Source: Novisyntrophococcus fermenticellae (GTDB lineage Bacteria; Bacillota; Clostridia; Lachnospirales; Lachnospiraceae). From it: a DNA stretch of 64,000 bases. Every line of letters begins with the position of its first letter. Positions within the stretch are counted from its first letter, which is position 1. The translations under genes and the position numbers were made by a program. The notes beneath the pieces are model-generated. The model was not told the origin of the DNA and did not search any database. It worked only from the letters and a program-made list of their open reading frames with translations. Positions 1 through 8,788 of the stretch are shown here, piece by piece. The DNA lies in assembly GCF_018866245.1 (NCBI RefSeq), contig NZ_CP076458.1, forward strand, positions 3,356,322-3,420,321, written 5' to 3'.

Positions 1-100
1 ATACTACGGATTGTTCCGCACAAAAGTGGTATCATGTATTAGAATTATATCCCGTTGCAGAAAATCTGTCAATGAAGTGTCATTTCGTATTGCACCATAC

Positions 101-130
101 AAAAAGAACTGCCGCTTCGCAGTTCCTTTT
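101..130 (-). terminator. Rho-independent terminator after the glutathione peroxidase gene
   Basis: Read on the minus strand, a GGAACTGC / GCAGTTC stem with a short loop runs into a T tract, 16 bases past the stop codon of the peroxidase gene. The A tract on the other side means it could also act in the opposite direction. The remaining ~100 bases to the left edge show no gene. Confidence 0.8.
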
Positions 131-145
131 GTATACTTTGTTTTC

Positions 146-676
146 CTAATTTGAAAGTAAAGCCTCTATTTCTTCCTGAAGCTTGTCGGGTGTGCATCCG
201 GGTGAAAACCGGCCGGCAACATTTCCTTCCCTGTCAATCAAGAATTTACCAAAATTCCACTTAATATCCTCCGGTTTTGCTTTATGATTAAACAATTTGG
301 TGAGTTTATCAAACGCTGCCCTTTTATCATCCTCGGGAGCCTGCTGCTTCAGCCATACATAAAGCGGATCCGCATCTTTCCCATTCACATCAATTTTTGA
401 AAACCTTGGAAAGGTGGTACTATAGTGAAGGGTACAGAACTCACCGATTTCAGCATCTGTTCCGGGTGCCTGTTCCTTAAATTGATTACAGGGAAAATCC
501 AGAATTTCGAATCCCTGATCATGGTATTTTCTATATAATTCCTCCAGTGCCTTGTATTGAGGTGTAAGTCCACACTTCGTGGCAGTATTCACCACCATCA
601 GAACTTTCCCTTTATAGCTGGAAAGGGAAACCTCCCCGCCATCCACACCTTTTACATTGAAATCATAAACAGTCAT
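146..676 (-). CDS. Glutathione peroxidase family thiol peroxidase
   Basis: A 176-residue GPx-fold protein that reduces hydrogen peroxide or organic hydroperoxides in the cytosol. The peroxidatic residue is Cys35 in NTATKCGLTPQY, so this is a cysteine and not a selenocysteine enzyme. Gln is present in FPCNQF (near 65) and Trp/Asn in KWNFGKF (near 140), completing the family's catalytic set. A second cysteine at 81 (GEFCTLHY) sits where thioredoxin-dependent bacterial homologues carry the resolving Cys, so thioredoxin is the likelier reductant than glutathione. Its length is typical of the family. It is the last gene of a minus-strand cluster headed by an OhrR-like regulator, which fits peroxide-inducible expression. 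Confidence 0.93.
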   Translation of the reverse strand: MTVYDFNVKGVDGGEVSLSSYKGKVLMVVNTATKCGLTPQYKALEELYRKYHDQGFEILDFPCNQFKEQAPGTDAEIGEFCTLHYSTTFPRFSKIDVNGKDADPLYVWLKQQAPEDDKRAAFDKLTKLFNHKAKPEDIKWNFGKFLIDREGNVAGRFSPGCTPDKLQEEIEALLSN

Positions 677-706
677 CTTTAAACCTCCTCGTATATAATG
701 AATTTA

Positions 707-1138
707 TTACCCGTGTATGATCTGCCGGGCAAATTTCCGTGCATTTTTCAAGTCCTTCTCATCCGGATGCCCCCGATGCAAAGCCGTGAACTGACCACGG
801 CAATGAAACTCTTCTTCCGATACCTTTATCCCCCTTTCTTCCAGAAGTTTTTTCATCTGCGGATAAGCAGAAGTTTTTATAGCTGCCGTACTAAATACCA
901 CAACTTTTCCAACCGTGGAAGGATTCAGTGCTTCGATATATCTGCGTACAGCCTCATCTACTCCTGCTGCATACACCGAAGTGCCCAAAAATAATACATC
1001 CACTTTTCCTTCCGGTGGTTTCGGTATTGCTTCGGCTTTTACATGAACTTCTTCTGCAATTGCCTGTGCTACCTTTTTCGCATTGCCTCCGCGTGAAAAA
1101 TAACGGACTGCACTTGTCACATGACTCTCTTCTTTCAT
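707..1138 (-). CDS. Flavodoxin-like protein
   Basis: A 143-residue protein with the flavodoxin pattern: an N-terminal beta strand leading into a phosphate-binding loop (YFSRGGNAKKVA, near 13-24), then DVLFLGTSVYAAG near 48-60, where flavodoxins bind the isoalloxazine ring. The FMN phosphate loop departs from the usual T-x-T-G-N-T, with Ser-Arg-Gly-Gly-Asn instead. This makes the assignment domain-level only: an FMN-binding electron carrier or a quinone/flavin reductase-like protein. It lies 7 bases downstream of the MarR regulator and 30 bases upstream of the peroxidase, so the three are probably co-transcribed as an oxidative-stress unit. Confidence 0.75.
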   Translation of the reverse strand: MKEESHVTSAVRYFSRGGNAKKVAQAIAEEVHVKAEAIPKPPEGKVDVLFLGTSVYAAGVDEAVRRYIEALNPSTVGKVVVFSTAAIKTSAYPQMKKLLEERGIKVSEEEFHCRGQFTALHRGHPDEKDLKNARKFARQIIHG

Positions 1139-1145
1139 TTTGCAA

Positions 1146-1607
1146 TCATTCCTTTCTTATCTTATTTTTATCCTGTCCCTGGATTTTATCCAGAATTTTG
1201 TACATTTCCTGATACAAATATTGTGCTTCCTGTCTGTCCAGGGGAATACAGGAACCGACTTTCTCCGGGATATCTTTTGCCTCCTCCCGCAGACGCATCC
1301 CCTGTTCCGTGACCTTCACAACCACGCTGCGCCGGTCATCCGGCAGAGGAGAAAGAGAAATCAATCCTTTCTTTTCCAGCTTTTTCAAAAGTGGGGTAAG
1401 GGTACCCGTGTCCAGGTACAAGCGCCTCCCCAGTTCCTTGACCACAACTTCCTGTTCATCCCATACAACCATCATCACAATGTACTGGGTATAAGTCAGA
1501 CCGATTTTATTTAAATATGGCGTATAAAGCCTTGTCACTTCTTTGGCTGCAGCGTAAAGAGGAAAACAGAGTTGATTTTCCAGCTTTAGCACATCATATT
1601 CATTCAT
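1146..1607 (-). CDS. MarR-family organic-peroxide sensor (OhrR-like)
   Basis: A 153-residue MarR winged-helix regulator. The N-terminal LENQLCFPLYA places a single Cys at position 14, the position of the reactive cysteine in OhrR repressors. The recognition region (LYLDTGTLTPLLKKLEKKG) and the wing with PDDRRS are typical OhrR/MarR features. On oxidation of the cysteine, such proteins release DNA. A 16-bp palindrome over its own -10 box (1648-1663) is the expected operator, so it probably represses itself and the downstream flavodoxin and peroxidase genes. The ribosome binding site GGAGG just upstream supports this start. Confidence 0.88.
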   Translation of the reverse strand: MNEYDVLKLENQLCFPLYAAAKEVTRLYTPYLNKIGLTYTQYIVMMVVWDEQEVVVKELGRRLYLDTGTLTPLLKKLEKKGLISLSPLPDDRRSVVVKVTEQGMRLREEAKDIPEKVGSCIPLDRQEAQYLYQEMYKILDKIQGQDKNKIRKE

Positions 1608-1647
1608 AATGCACCTCCTTTAAAATACATTTTATGCAATTCATTTT

Positions 1648-1663
1648 ATACAATGTATTGTAT
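1648..1663. promoter_or_regulatory. Palindromic OhrR-type operator
   Basis: ATACAATGTATTGTAT is a perfect inverted repeat and resembles the TACAATT-AATTGTA operators described for Bacillus OhrR. It covers the -10 hexamer of the regulator's own promoter, so binding would block RNA polymerase. Confidence 0.72.
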
Positions 1664-1684
1664 CACATCTTCCGATTTTGTCAA
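1657..1684 (-). promoter_or_regulatory. Promoter of the peroxide-response cluster
   Basis: On the minus strand: TTGACA (1679-1684), 16-nt spacer, TACAAT (1657-1662). It sits about 50 bases upstream of the MarR-family start codon. Confidence 0.75.
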
Positions 1685-1748
1685 CAGGAAAATTTTTATT
1701 AAAAAAGCTAACAACATAGATGATATTTTTAGTATATTTATTTTTTTC

Positions 1749-1777
1749 TTGTACAATATGTCAAACAGCGATACAAT
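1749..1777 (+). promoter_or_regulatory. Promoter of the formate dehydrogenase operon
   Basis: TTGTAC (1749-1754), 17-nt spacer, TACAAT (1772-1777), about 57 bases before the first gene of the plus-strand operon. No molybdenum-cofactor riboswitch fits in the remaining leader. Confidence 0.6.
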
Positions 1778-1834
1778 ATATTTATGCGGCAGTTTTTTTT
1801 ACCGCCGAACTGATAAAAAAGAGGAGGAATTCAT

Positions 1835-2314
1835 ATGCTGGATCAGTCATATTATGACATGGCAGATGAGGTAATTGGGCGCTACGGAAAGACAGTCGGT
1901 TCTCTGATTCCGATTCTGCAGGATATTCAGGGTGTATATCGCTATCTGCCGGGGGAATTGCTGACATATGTTGCCAGTAATCTTGGTATTACAGAATCAA
2001 AAGCATATAGTGTTGCAACATTTTACGAGAATTTTTCATTTGAGCCTAAGGGGAAGTATATTATTAAGGTCTGCGACGGAACAGCCTGCCATGTCCGTAA
2101 GTCCGTCCCTGTTCTGGATGCGCTGTACAAAGAGCTGGGATTAAGTAAAGATAAACGTACGACAGACGATATGCTGTTTACCATAGAAACCGTATCCTGT
2201 CTCGGAGCATGCGGACTGGCTCCGACGATGACCGTAAACGATGAAGTACACCCCAAGATGACACCTGAAAAAGCCGTTGCGGTAGTTCAAGAATTGGGAG
2301 GTGCAGCAAAATGA
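1835..2314 (+). CDS. NuoE-like [2Fe-2S] subunit of a formate dehydrogenase/bifurcating complex
   Basis: A 159-residue protein of the 24-kDa NADH dehydrogenase subunit family. An N-terminal helical domain (to about residue 75) is followed by a thioredoxin-like fold carrying four cysteines in CDGTACHV and CLGACGLAP, which bind one [2Fe-2S] cluster. The family shuttles electrons to the flavin of the NuoF-like partner encoded next, whose start overlaps this stop by 4 bases (ATGA). The strong GAGGAGG site 8 bases before the ATG supports the start. With the NuoF- and NuoG/FdhF-like genes downstream, it would belong to a soluble NAD-dependent or electron-bifurcating formate dehydrogenase and not to respiratory complex I, since no membrane subunits are present. 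Confidence 0.9.
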   Translation: MLDQSYYDMADEVIGRYGKTVGSLIPILQDIQGVYRYLPGELLTYVASNLGITESKAYSVATFYENFSFEPKGKYIIKVCDGTACHVRKSVPVLDALYKELGLSKDKRTTDDMLFTIETVSCLGACGLAPTMTVNDEVHPKMTPEKAVAVVQELGGAAK

Positions 2315-4191
2315 TTTTAAAAAGCAGGGATGATGTAGTACAGCTTCATCAAGAGGAACTTGAAAAAATCAAATCCTACGATTGCCGGATTCTTGTCTGT
2401 TCGGGAACCGGCTGCGTTGCTTCCGGCTCGGAGAAAATCTATCGGGCCTTTGCAGATATTGTAAAAGATGAACCTGGAATCTCTCTGGAGTTTGCCCCTC
2501 ATGATGAAAAGGCGCATGTGGGAATTAAGAAAACAGGATGTCAGGGTTTTTGCGAGTTCGGTCCCCTGGTACGCATCCAAAAAGGCAGTCACGTCATTCA
2601 GTATATTAAAGTCAAACCAGAAGATTGTCCCGTAATCTTTAATAAAAGTGTCAAACATGATGAAATAGTAGAAGACCTTTTATATAAACAAAAAGATAAA
2701 GTATATAAGCACCCGGAAGAAATTCCGTTTATTGCCAGGCAGACACGTATTGTACTGGAGAACTGTGGTACATACGATGCACAGTCCCTGTCCGAATATC
2801 TGGCCTCCGGAGGATTTTCGGCATTCTGTAAAGCACTGTTCGACATGAAACCGGGGGATGTGGTAGAAGAAATCGATAAATCCGGCCTTCGCGGACGCGG
2901 CGGCGGCGGATTCCCAACCGGAAGAAAGTGGAAGCAGGTCGCTGCTCAGGAGGAAAAAACGCGGTATGTAGTCTGTAACGGCGACGAAGGTGACCCCGGG
3001 GCATTTATGGATGGCTCTGTAATGGAAGGTGATCCATACAAACTGCTGGAGGGTATGATGATTGCGGGATATGCGGTCTCCTCTCAGGAAGGATATATCT
3101 ATGTCCGTGCCGAGTACCCTCTATCTGTCGCAAGACTGCGTTACGCAATTTCCGAACTGGAATCCTGCGGACTGTTGGGTGACAATATTCTGGGAAGCGG
3201 TTTCTCCTTCCGGCTCCATATCAATCGCGGTGCGGGTGCATTTGTCTGCGGTGAAGGCAGCGCATTGACTGCCTCCATAGAGGGAAATCGCGGTATGCCG
3301 AGGACAAAACCACCGAGAACCGTTGATCAGGGTCTGTGGGGGAAACCTACCGTGCTGAACAACGTGGAGACCTATGCCAATGTCCCTAAGATTATTCAGA
3401 ATGGTGCCGGCTGGTTTCGGACAATCGGTTCCGAGGGCAGCCCTGGAACCAAGACCTTCTCTATCACCGGAGCGATTGAAAATACCGGTCTGATTGAAGT
3501 CCCGATGGGAACCACACTCCGTGAGATTATTTATGATATCGGCGGAGGTTTAAAAGACGGAGCCGCATTTAAAGCCGTTCAGATCGGTGGGCCGTCCGGC
3601 GGATGTCTGACAAAAGATCATCTGGATGTAGGTCTGGATTTTGATTCTGTAAAAAAATATAATGCTATTGTAGGCTCCGGCGGGCTCGTTGTCATGGGCG
3701 AAGATACCTGTATGGTTGAGGTTGCCAGATTCTTCATGAGCTTTACGCAGCGAGAATCCTGCGGCAAATGTACTCCCTGCCGTATCGGTACGAAACGAAT
3801 GCTGGAAACTCTGGAGCGCATCGTGGAGGGCAAAGGTGAGCTGGAAGATTTGGATCATCTGGAAAACATTGCATACTTTGTCAAAGAAAATTCCCTGTGT
3901 GGACTTGGTAAAAGTGCACCACTTCCTGTTATCAGCACACTGAATACATTTCGGGATGAATATATCGAACACATTGTAGACAAAAAGTGTAAATCACACA
4001 CCTGTACGGCACTGAAGGTGTTTAAAATCAATGCAGATAAGTGTGTGGGATGTACAAAATGTGCGAGGAACTGTCCGGCAGATGCGATTACCGGAGAAAA
4101 GAAAAAAGTACATACGATTGATACAGCAAAATGTATACGCTGTGGCGCCTGCATGGAGGGATGTAACTTTGGTGCGGTATATGTTGATTAG
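2311..4191 (+). CDS. NuoF/HydB-like flavoprotein subunit (NADH-binding, FMN, Fe-S)
   Basis: A 626-residue protein with the domain order of HydB/HndC/NuoF subunits of soluble bifurcating enzymes. An N-terminal thioredoxin-like [2Fe-2S] domain (SGTGCVASGS and KTGCQGFCEFGP) is followed by the NADH- and FMN-binding core with GRGGGGFPTGRKW near 195 and GDEGDPGAF. A [4Fe-4S] motif follows (ESCGKCTPCR with SLCGLG), then a C-terminal two-cluster ferredoxin domain (CVGCTKCARNCP and CIRCGACMEGC). It would exchange electrons between NAD(H), ferredoxin and the catalytic formate dehydrogenase subunit. Its ATG overlaps the nuoE-like stop by 4 bases, and the next gene follows 15 bases later. Confidence 0.92.
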   Translation: MILKSRDDVVQLHQEELEKIKSYDCRILVCSGTGCVASGSEKIYRAFADIVKDEPGISLEFAPHDEKAHVGIKKTGCQGFCEFGPLVRIQKGSHVIQYIKVKPEDCPVIFNKSVKHDEIVEDLLYKQKDKVYKHPEEIPFIARQTRIVLENCGTYDAQSLSEYLASGGFSAFCKALFDMKPGDVVEEIDKSGLRGRGGGGFPTGRKWKQVAAQEEKTRYVVCNGDEGDPGAFMDGSVMEGDPYKLLEGMMIAGYAVSSQEGYIYVRAEYPLSVARLRYAISELESCGLLGDNILGSGFSFRLHINRGAGAFVCGEGSALTASIEGNRGMPRTKPPRTVDQGLWGKPTVLNNVETYANVPKIIQNGAGWFRTIGSEGSPGTKTFSITGAIENTGLIEVPMGTTLREIIYDIGGGLKDGAAFKAVQIGGPSGGCLTKDHLDVGLDFDSVKKYNAIVGSGGLVVMGEDTCMVEVARFFMSFTQRESCGKCTPCRIGTKRMLETLERIVEGKGELEDLDHLENIAYFVKENSLCGLGKSAPLPVISTLNTFRDEYIEHIVDKKCKSHTCTALKVFKINADKCVGCTKCARNCPADAITGEKKKVHTIDTAKCIRCGACMEGCNFGAVYVD

Positions 4192-4206
4192 ATTGGAGGT
4201 AATATC

Positions 4207-6903
4207 ATGATTCATGCAATAATCGATGGAATTCCTGTAGAGGCGGAGAAAGGTACCACCATCTTACAGGCTGCTGAAACAGCGGGTATCACAATTCCTA
4301 CATTATGTTATATGAAAGGCCTGATGCCTGACGGCTCCTGCCGGATGTGTATGGTAGAGATTGAAAGCCGCGGACGCAGCAAGCTGGATACAGCCTGTTC
4401 CGCACATATTTCGGAAGGCGATATCATTCAGACCAAAAGCGAGAAAGTGACTGCATCCAGAAAAGGGGTTTTGGATCTTCTGCTTTCCAATCATAAAACA
4501 GATTGCTTTTCCTGTGCATCAAACGGCAGCTGCAAGTTACAGGATTACTGCTATGAATACGGCGTGGAGAAGACCACCTGCGAAGGAGAGATGACGGAGC
4601 TTCCGATTGATGATTCCAACCCATTTTTTACCTATAATCCGAATCTTTGTATTCTCTGCCACCGTTGTGTTAACACTTGCAGCCAGGTTGTTGGCAGGGG
4701 TGCAATCGATACCGCAGGACGTGGTTTTGAATCCGTGATTTCCACACCATTTGGGGTGGACTGGAGAAACAGTTCCTGTGAGTCCTGCGGAAACTGCGTG
4801 GCAGCCTGTCCGACAGGGGCTCTGACGATGAAGCGGCAAAAAGAATACCGCCCCTGGCAGATTGAGAAAAAAGTACTCACCACCTGTCCGCACTGTGCAA
4901 CCGGATGTCAGTACTACCTGCTTGTAAAGGACGGAAAAATCGTCGACACCGAAGCCGCAGACGGACCTTCAAACAAGGGGCTTTTATGTGTCAAAGGCCG
5001 TTCCGGCTCCTTCGACTTTGTTCATTCACCAGAGCGTCTGAAATACCCACTGATTAAGAATAAAGAGACGGGTGCGTTCGAACGTGCTTCCTGGGATGAG
5101 GCCCTTGATCTGGTTGCTTCTAAATTTATGGAGATTAAAAAGAAGTATGGATCAGATGCCCTGGCCGGATTTGCCTGTTCACGATCTCCAAATGAAGATA
5201 TTTATATGATGCAGAAGCTGGTACGATGTGCATTTGGTACCAATAATGTAGATAACTGCGCACGTGTCTGTCACTCCGCATCCGTAGCCGGTCTTGCAAT
5301 GACCTTGGGCTCTGGTGCCATGACAAATCCAATCGAGGATATTACCCGAAATCCTGATGTGATTATGCTGGTCGGCTCCAACCCGGAAGAAGCACATCCG
5401 GTAGTAGGCATGCAGATCCGCCAGGCTGTGCAGCGGGGATGTAAGCTGATTGTAGCAGACCCGCGCGATATCAATCTTGCCAAGCATGCCGATGTCCACC
5501 TGAAACTTCGTCCCGGAACCAATGTGGCATTTGCAAACGGCATCATGCACGTTATTATCGAGGAAGGCCTTCAGGATATGAAGTTCATCGAAGAGCGAAC
5601 CGAAGGCTATGAAAAAATAAAAGAAATTGTAAAAGATTACACCCCTGAAAAGGTCGGAGAAATCTGCCATATCGATCCCAATGACTTAAGAAAAGCTGCC
5701 ATTATGTATGCAAAAGCCGACAAGGCTCCAATTATTTACTGTCTGGGGGTCACCGAGCATTCTACCGGCACAGAAGGTGTTATGTCCATGTCCAACATGG
5801 CAATGTTGGTAGGAAAGCTTGGAAGGGAAGGCTGTGGTGTAAACCCACTGCGTGGGCAGAATAATGTGCAGGGAGCATGCGATATGGGCGCATTACCGGG
5901 CGATTTCCCCGGTTATCAGAAAGTCTCCAATCCGGAAGTCATCGAAAAATTCGAAAAAGCCTGGGGAACGAAGCTCAGCACAAAGCAGGGACTGCATGCG
6001 ACGGAGGTCTGGCCAAAGGCAATTCAGGGCGAATTAAAAGGCCTTTATATCTTTGGAGAGGATCCGATTGTAACCGACCCGGACACTGCTCACATCATAA
6101 AGGCTTTTGAATCGCTGGATTTTGTGGTACTCAATGAATTGTTTATGACAGAAACCGCCAGGTATGCGGATGTTATCCTTCCGGGTATTAGCTATGCGGA
6201 AAAAGAAGGCACCTTTACGAATACAGAACGCCGGGTGCAAAGAGTCCGAAAAGCAGTTGCCCCGCCAGGAGAAGCACGGTCAGATATTGATATCTTTATC
6301 GATATCATGAATCGGATGGGCTATCAGCAGCCTTATCTGACCCCGGCGCAGGTTATGGATGAAATTGCATCTCTGACTCCAAGCTTTGGCGGAATCAGTC
6401 ACGCGCGTCTGGATGCAGGAGAAACACTTCAGTGGCCGTGTCCGACAAAAGAGCATCCCGGTACACCAATCATGCACGTTGGAAAATTCTCCAGAGGACT
6501 GGGCTGGTTCTATCCGGCAGAATACGTACCTTCTGCTGAGCTTCCGGATGACGATTATCCAATCATACTGATGACCGGACGTATCTTATATCATTATACA
6601 ACAAGAGCCATGACCGGAAAGACCCCGGGTCTGATGGAGATTGAAGGAAGCTCTTTTATTGAGATGAACTTTAAGGATGCAAACGCTCTTGGCATCAAAA
6701 CCGGTGATAAGGTTAAAGTATCCTCCAGACGAGGACAGATTGAATCTACCGCACGAGTCGGGAGAAAGGTATCACAAGGCGAAACCTGGATGCCATTTCA
6801 CTTTCCTGACGGAAACTGTAACTGGCTGACAAATCCGGCACTGGACAAATATGCCAAAATACCTGAATACAAAGTTTGTGCCATTCATATTGAAAAAGCA
6901 TGA
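4207..6903 (+). CDS. Formate dehydrogenase catalytic subunit, Cys type, with NuoG-like N-terminus
   Basis: An 898-residue molybdopterin oxidoreductase. Residues ~1-215 are NuoG-like: a [2Fe-2S] ferredoxin domain (CYMKGLMPDGSCRMC), a His/Cys cluster region (CFSCASNGSCKLQDYC) and two [4Fe-4S] motifs (CILCHRCVNTC and CESCGNCVAACP). From ~225 the FdhF-type domain begins with CPHCATGCQYY. The active-site segment NNVDNCARVCHSASVAGLA has Cys355 (TGT at 5269-5271) at the position that is selenocysteine in E. coli FdhF. The C-terminal molybdopterin dinucleotide-binding domain ends with the TNPALD-type segment. It should interconvert formate and CO2, passing electrons through its Fe-S chain to the NuoF-like subunit. 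A GGAGG site precedes the ATG. Confidence 0.93.
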   Translation: MIHAIIDGIPVEAEKGTTILQAAETAGITIPTLCYMKGLMPDGSCRMCMVEIESRGRSKLDTACSAHISEGDIIQTKSEKVTASRKGVLDLLLSNHKTDCFSCASNGSCKLQDYCYEYGVEKTTCEGEMTELPIDDSNPFFTYNPNLCILCHRCVNTCSQVVGRGAIDTAGRGFESVISTPFGVDWRNSSCESCGNCVAACPTGALTMKRQKEYRPWQIEKKVLTTCPHCATGCQYYLLVKDGKIVDTEAADGPSNKGLLCVKGRSGSFDFVHSPERLKYPLIKNKETGAFERASWDEALDLVASKFMEIKKKYGSDALAGFACSRSPNEDIYMMQKLVRCAFGTNNVDNCARVCHSASVAGLAMTLGSGAMTNPIEDITRNPDVIMLVGSNPEEAHPVVGMQIRQAVQRGCKLIVADPRDINLAKHADVHLKLRPGTNVAFANGIMHVIIEEGLQDMKFIEERTEGYEKIKEIVKDYTPEKVGEICHIDPNDLRKAAIMYAKADKAPIIYCLGVTEHSTGTEGVMSMSNMAMLVGKLGREGCGVNPLRGQNNVQGACDMGALPGDFPGYQKVSNPEVIEKFEKAWGTKLSTKQGLHATEVWPKAIQGELKGLYIFGEDPIVTDPDTAHIIKAFESLDFVVLNELFMTETARYADVILPGISYAEKEGTFTNTERRVQRVRKAVAPPGEARSDIDIFIDIMNRMGYQQPYLTPAQVMDEIASLTPSFGGISHARLDAGETLQWPCPTKEHPGTPIMHVGKFSRGLGWFYPAEYVPSAELPDDDYPIILMTGRILYHYTTRAMTGKTPGLMEIEGSSFIEMNFKDANALGIKTGDKVKVSSRRGQIESTARVGRKVSQGETWMPFHFPDGNCNWLTNPALDKYAKIPEYKVCAIHIEKA

Positions 6904-6918
6904 CACCGGAGGCAGATG

Positions 6919-8151
6919 ATGTGTACATATCCTGAAAAGGTGACCTTAGAAGAAGGTCTGCAGCTGTTGCTGCCACACGTTGACCGTGTATCGGAGGAAA
7001 TAATCCCCATCGAAGAATCAAGTGGGCGTGTGCTTGCCGTGAACATCATTTCCGGCGAGAACATCCCACCGTTTCATCGCTCTCCTTATGATGGATATGC
7101 ATTACGCGCTGCAGATATCGCCGGAGCTTCCAAAGAAGCTCCGGTGCAGTTGTCTGTCATCCAGGAAGTGCCGGCGGGCAGCACTGCGTCAAGGGAAATC
7201 CGGGAGGGAGAAGCCGTCAAAATCCTGACCGGCGCTCCTGTCCCGGAAGGTGCAACCGCTATCGTTAAATTTGAAGATACTCTCTTTACAAAAGACACAG
7301 TCACAATATCTGCACCGTCTAAAGAAGGAAGTAATATCGTACCCGTCGGGGAAGATGTAAAAGAAGGAGAACTGGTCATAGAAAAAGGCAGGCTGCTCTC
7401 CCCCGCTCTCGTCGGACTTCTGGCCGGACTCGGTCACAGGACAGTCCGGGTCTACAGAAGGCTCACGGCGGCTGTTCTAAGCACAGGAGATGAGCTTGTG
7501 GGTGTAGGAGAAGCACTCACTCCGGGGAAAATCCGTAACAGTAGTATCTATACAATTCATGCATATCTCGAGCAGTGGAATGTAATGGCCCGGATGGTTG
7601 GAATTGTAAAAGACGATGCCGGGGAAATTGCTGCCAATATAAAAGAATCGCTTACCGCAAACGATTTGCTGATTACTACCGGAGGTGTTTCCGTTGGTGA
7701 TTATGACCTCCTCAAAGAAGCACTTATACAGATTGGTGCGGAAATTCTGTTCTGGAAGGTTCGCCTGAAGCCGGGTATGGCGTTTATTGCTGCCCTATAT
7801 CAGGGAAAACCTATTCTGGCACTTTCCGGAAACCCATCTGCTGCTGCCGTATCCCTGCTTCTGTTCGGACGGCCGCTGATTCGTAAAATGTCGGGAATGA
7901 AGAACTATCAGACAAAAGAACTGCTTGTAAAAACAGCAGAAGAATTTCCAAAAAAGAGTCCGTCACGCAGGATGATCCCCGGCACACTGGAAATTCTGGA
8001 TGGTGAGGCGTGGATTGTCTTCGCAAAAAAGCAGGGAAATGGTATGTTGAATCCTCTCCGGGACTGTGAAATTCTGGGCGAAATTGAAGCCGGAAGCCCA
8101 TCGCTTCCCAGGGGAAGCATCATCAAAGCATACCGTATTTTCGACCGCTGA
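6919..8151 (+). CDS. moeA: Molybdopterin molybdenumtransferase MoeA
   Basis: A 410-residue MoeA protein that inserts molybdate (or tungstate) into adenylylated molybdopterin. The N-terminal domain has the signature PFHRSPYDGYALRA. The central domain has LTGAPVPEGA and the MoCF binding motifs STGDELV and TTGGVSVGDYD, followed by ALSGNPSAA. The C-terminal domain is the usual beta barrel. Two ATGs lie in tandem (6916 and 6919). The second is chosen because the CGGAGG site is only 3 bases from the first. It starts 15 bases after the formate dehydrogenase stop, so the cofactor gene is in the same operon as its client enzyme. Confidence 0.93.
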   Translation: MCTYPEKVTLEEGLQLLLPHVDRVSEEIIPIEESSGRVLAVNIISGENIPPFHRSPYDGYALRAADIAGASKEAPVQLSVIQEVPAGSTASREIREGEAVKILTGAPVPEGATAIVKFEDTLFTKDTVTISAPSKEGSNIVPVGEDVKEGELVIEKGRLLSPALVGLLAGLGHRTVRVYRRLTAAVLSTGDELVGVGEALTPGKIRNSSIYTIHAYLEQWNVMARMVGIVKDDAGEIAANIKESLTANDLLITTGGVSVGDYDLLKEALIQIGAEILFWKVRLKPGMAFIAALYQGKPILALSGNPSAAAVSLLLFGRPLIRKMSGMKNYQTKELLVKTAEEFPKKSPSRRMIPGTLEILDGEAWIVFAKKQGNGMLNPLRDCEILGEIEAGSPSLPRGSIIKAYRIFDR

Positions 8152-8203
8152 CAGCTGTAATACCATTAAGCTATTTGCAAATCGATATACCAGGAGAAAA
8201 GAG

Positions 8204-8788
8204 ATGAAAAGAGAAATCAGTGTAGGGATTCTGGCGGGAGGAAAAAGTTCCCGGATGGGACATAATAAAGCATATCTTCCGATTGGAAATGAGTCTTTCC
8301 TGGAGCATACAGTCCGAATATGCAGTGGATATAAGGATCTCTGGATTTCTGTGGATGACCCCGAAAAATACCCTGGCCTTCCATATTCTCTTGCCGTGGA
8401 CGAAAAGAAAGACTACGGCCCGGTAGAAGGAATTTATCAGCTCCTGCGCCACGTAAAGAATTCATATTGTATAATTCTGGCAACCGATATGCCTCTGCTT
8501 AAACCTTCTTTGCTGCAGGCAATGGAACAACGGCTAAGCGGCATGGAGGATTGCCTGATACTTACATCAGAAGGACGAATTCATCCGCTTTGCGGAATCT
8601 ATAAAAAAACATTGCTTCCCGCATTTGAAGAAATGCGCAAAAAAGAAATTCACAAAATTCGGCTGCTGTTTGATCATGTAAAAACTGTATATGTGGATCT
8701 GGAGGATCTTGGCTTTTCTGAAAAGTATCTGGATAATATTAATACGCAACAGGAATATGAATCCTTAAGGAAGCGTGAATGTGAATGA
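8204..8788 (+). CDS. mobA: Molybdenum cofactor guanylyltransferase MobA
   Basis: A 194-residue nucleotidyltransferase with the signature GILAGGKSSRMGHNKAYL at the N-terminus and the metal-binding ATDMPLL near residue 87. It transfers GMP from GTP to molybdopterin, giving the dinucleotide cofactor that FdhF-type enzymes need. The frame is open 138 bases further upstream into moeA, but the ATG at 8204 has a good CAGGAG site and begins directly with the conserved strand. Its stop overlaps the next start by 4 bases (ATGA). Confidence 0.9.
   Translation: MKREISVGILAGGKSSRMGHNKAYLPIGNESFLEHTVRICSGYKDLWISVDDPEKYPGLPYSLAVDEKKDYGPVEGIYQLLRHVKNSYCIILATDMPLLKPSLLQAMEQRLSGMEDCLILTSEGRIHPLCGIYKKTLLPAFEEMRKKEIHKIRLLFDHVKTVYVDLEDLGFSEKYLDNINTQQEYESLRKRECE

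Noticed and set aside
1700..1834. Molybdenum-cofactor riboswitch before the formate dehydrogenase operon
   Set aside because: The leader after the visible promoter is only ~50 bases, too short for a Moco aptamer.
5260..5280. Possible selenocysteine at the formate dehydrogenase active site
   Set aside because: The codon is TGT (Cys), the frame has no in-frame TGA, and no SECIS is needed.
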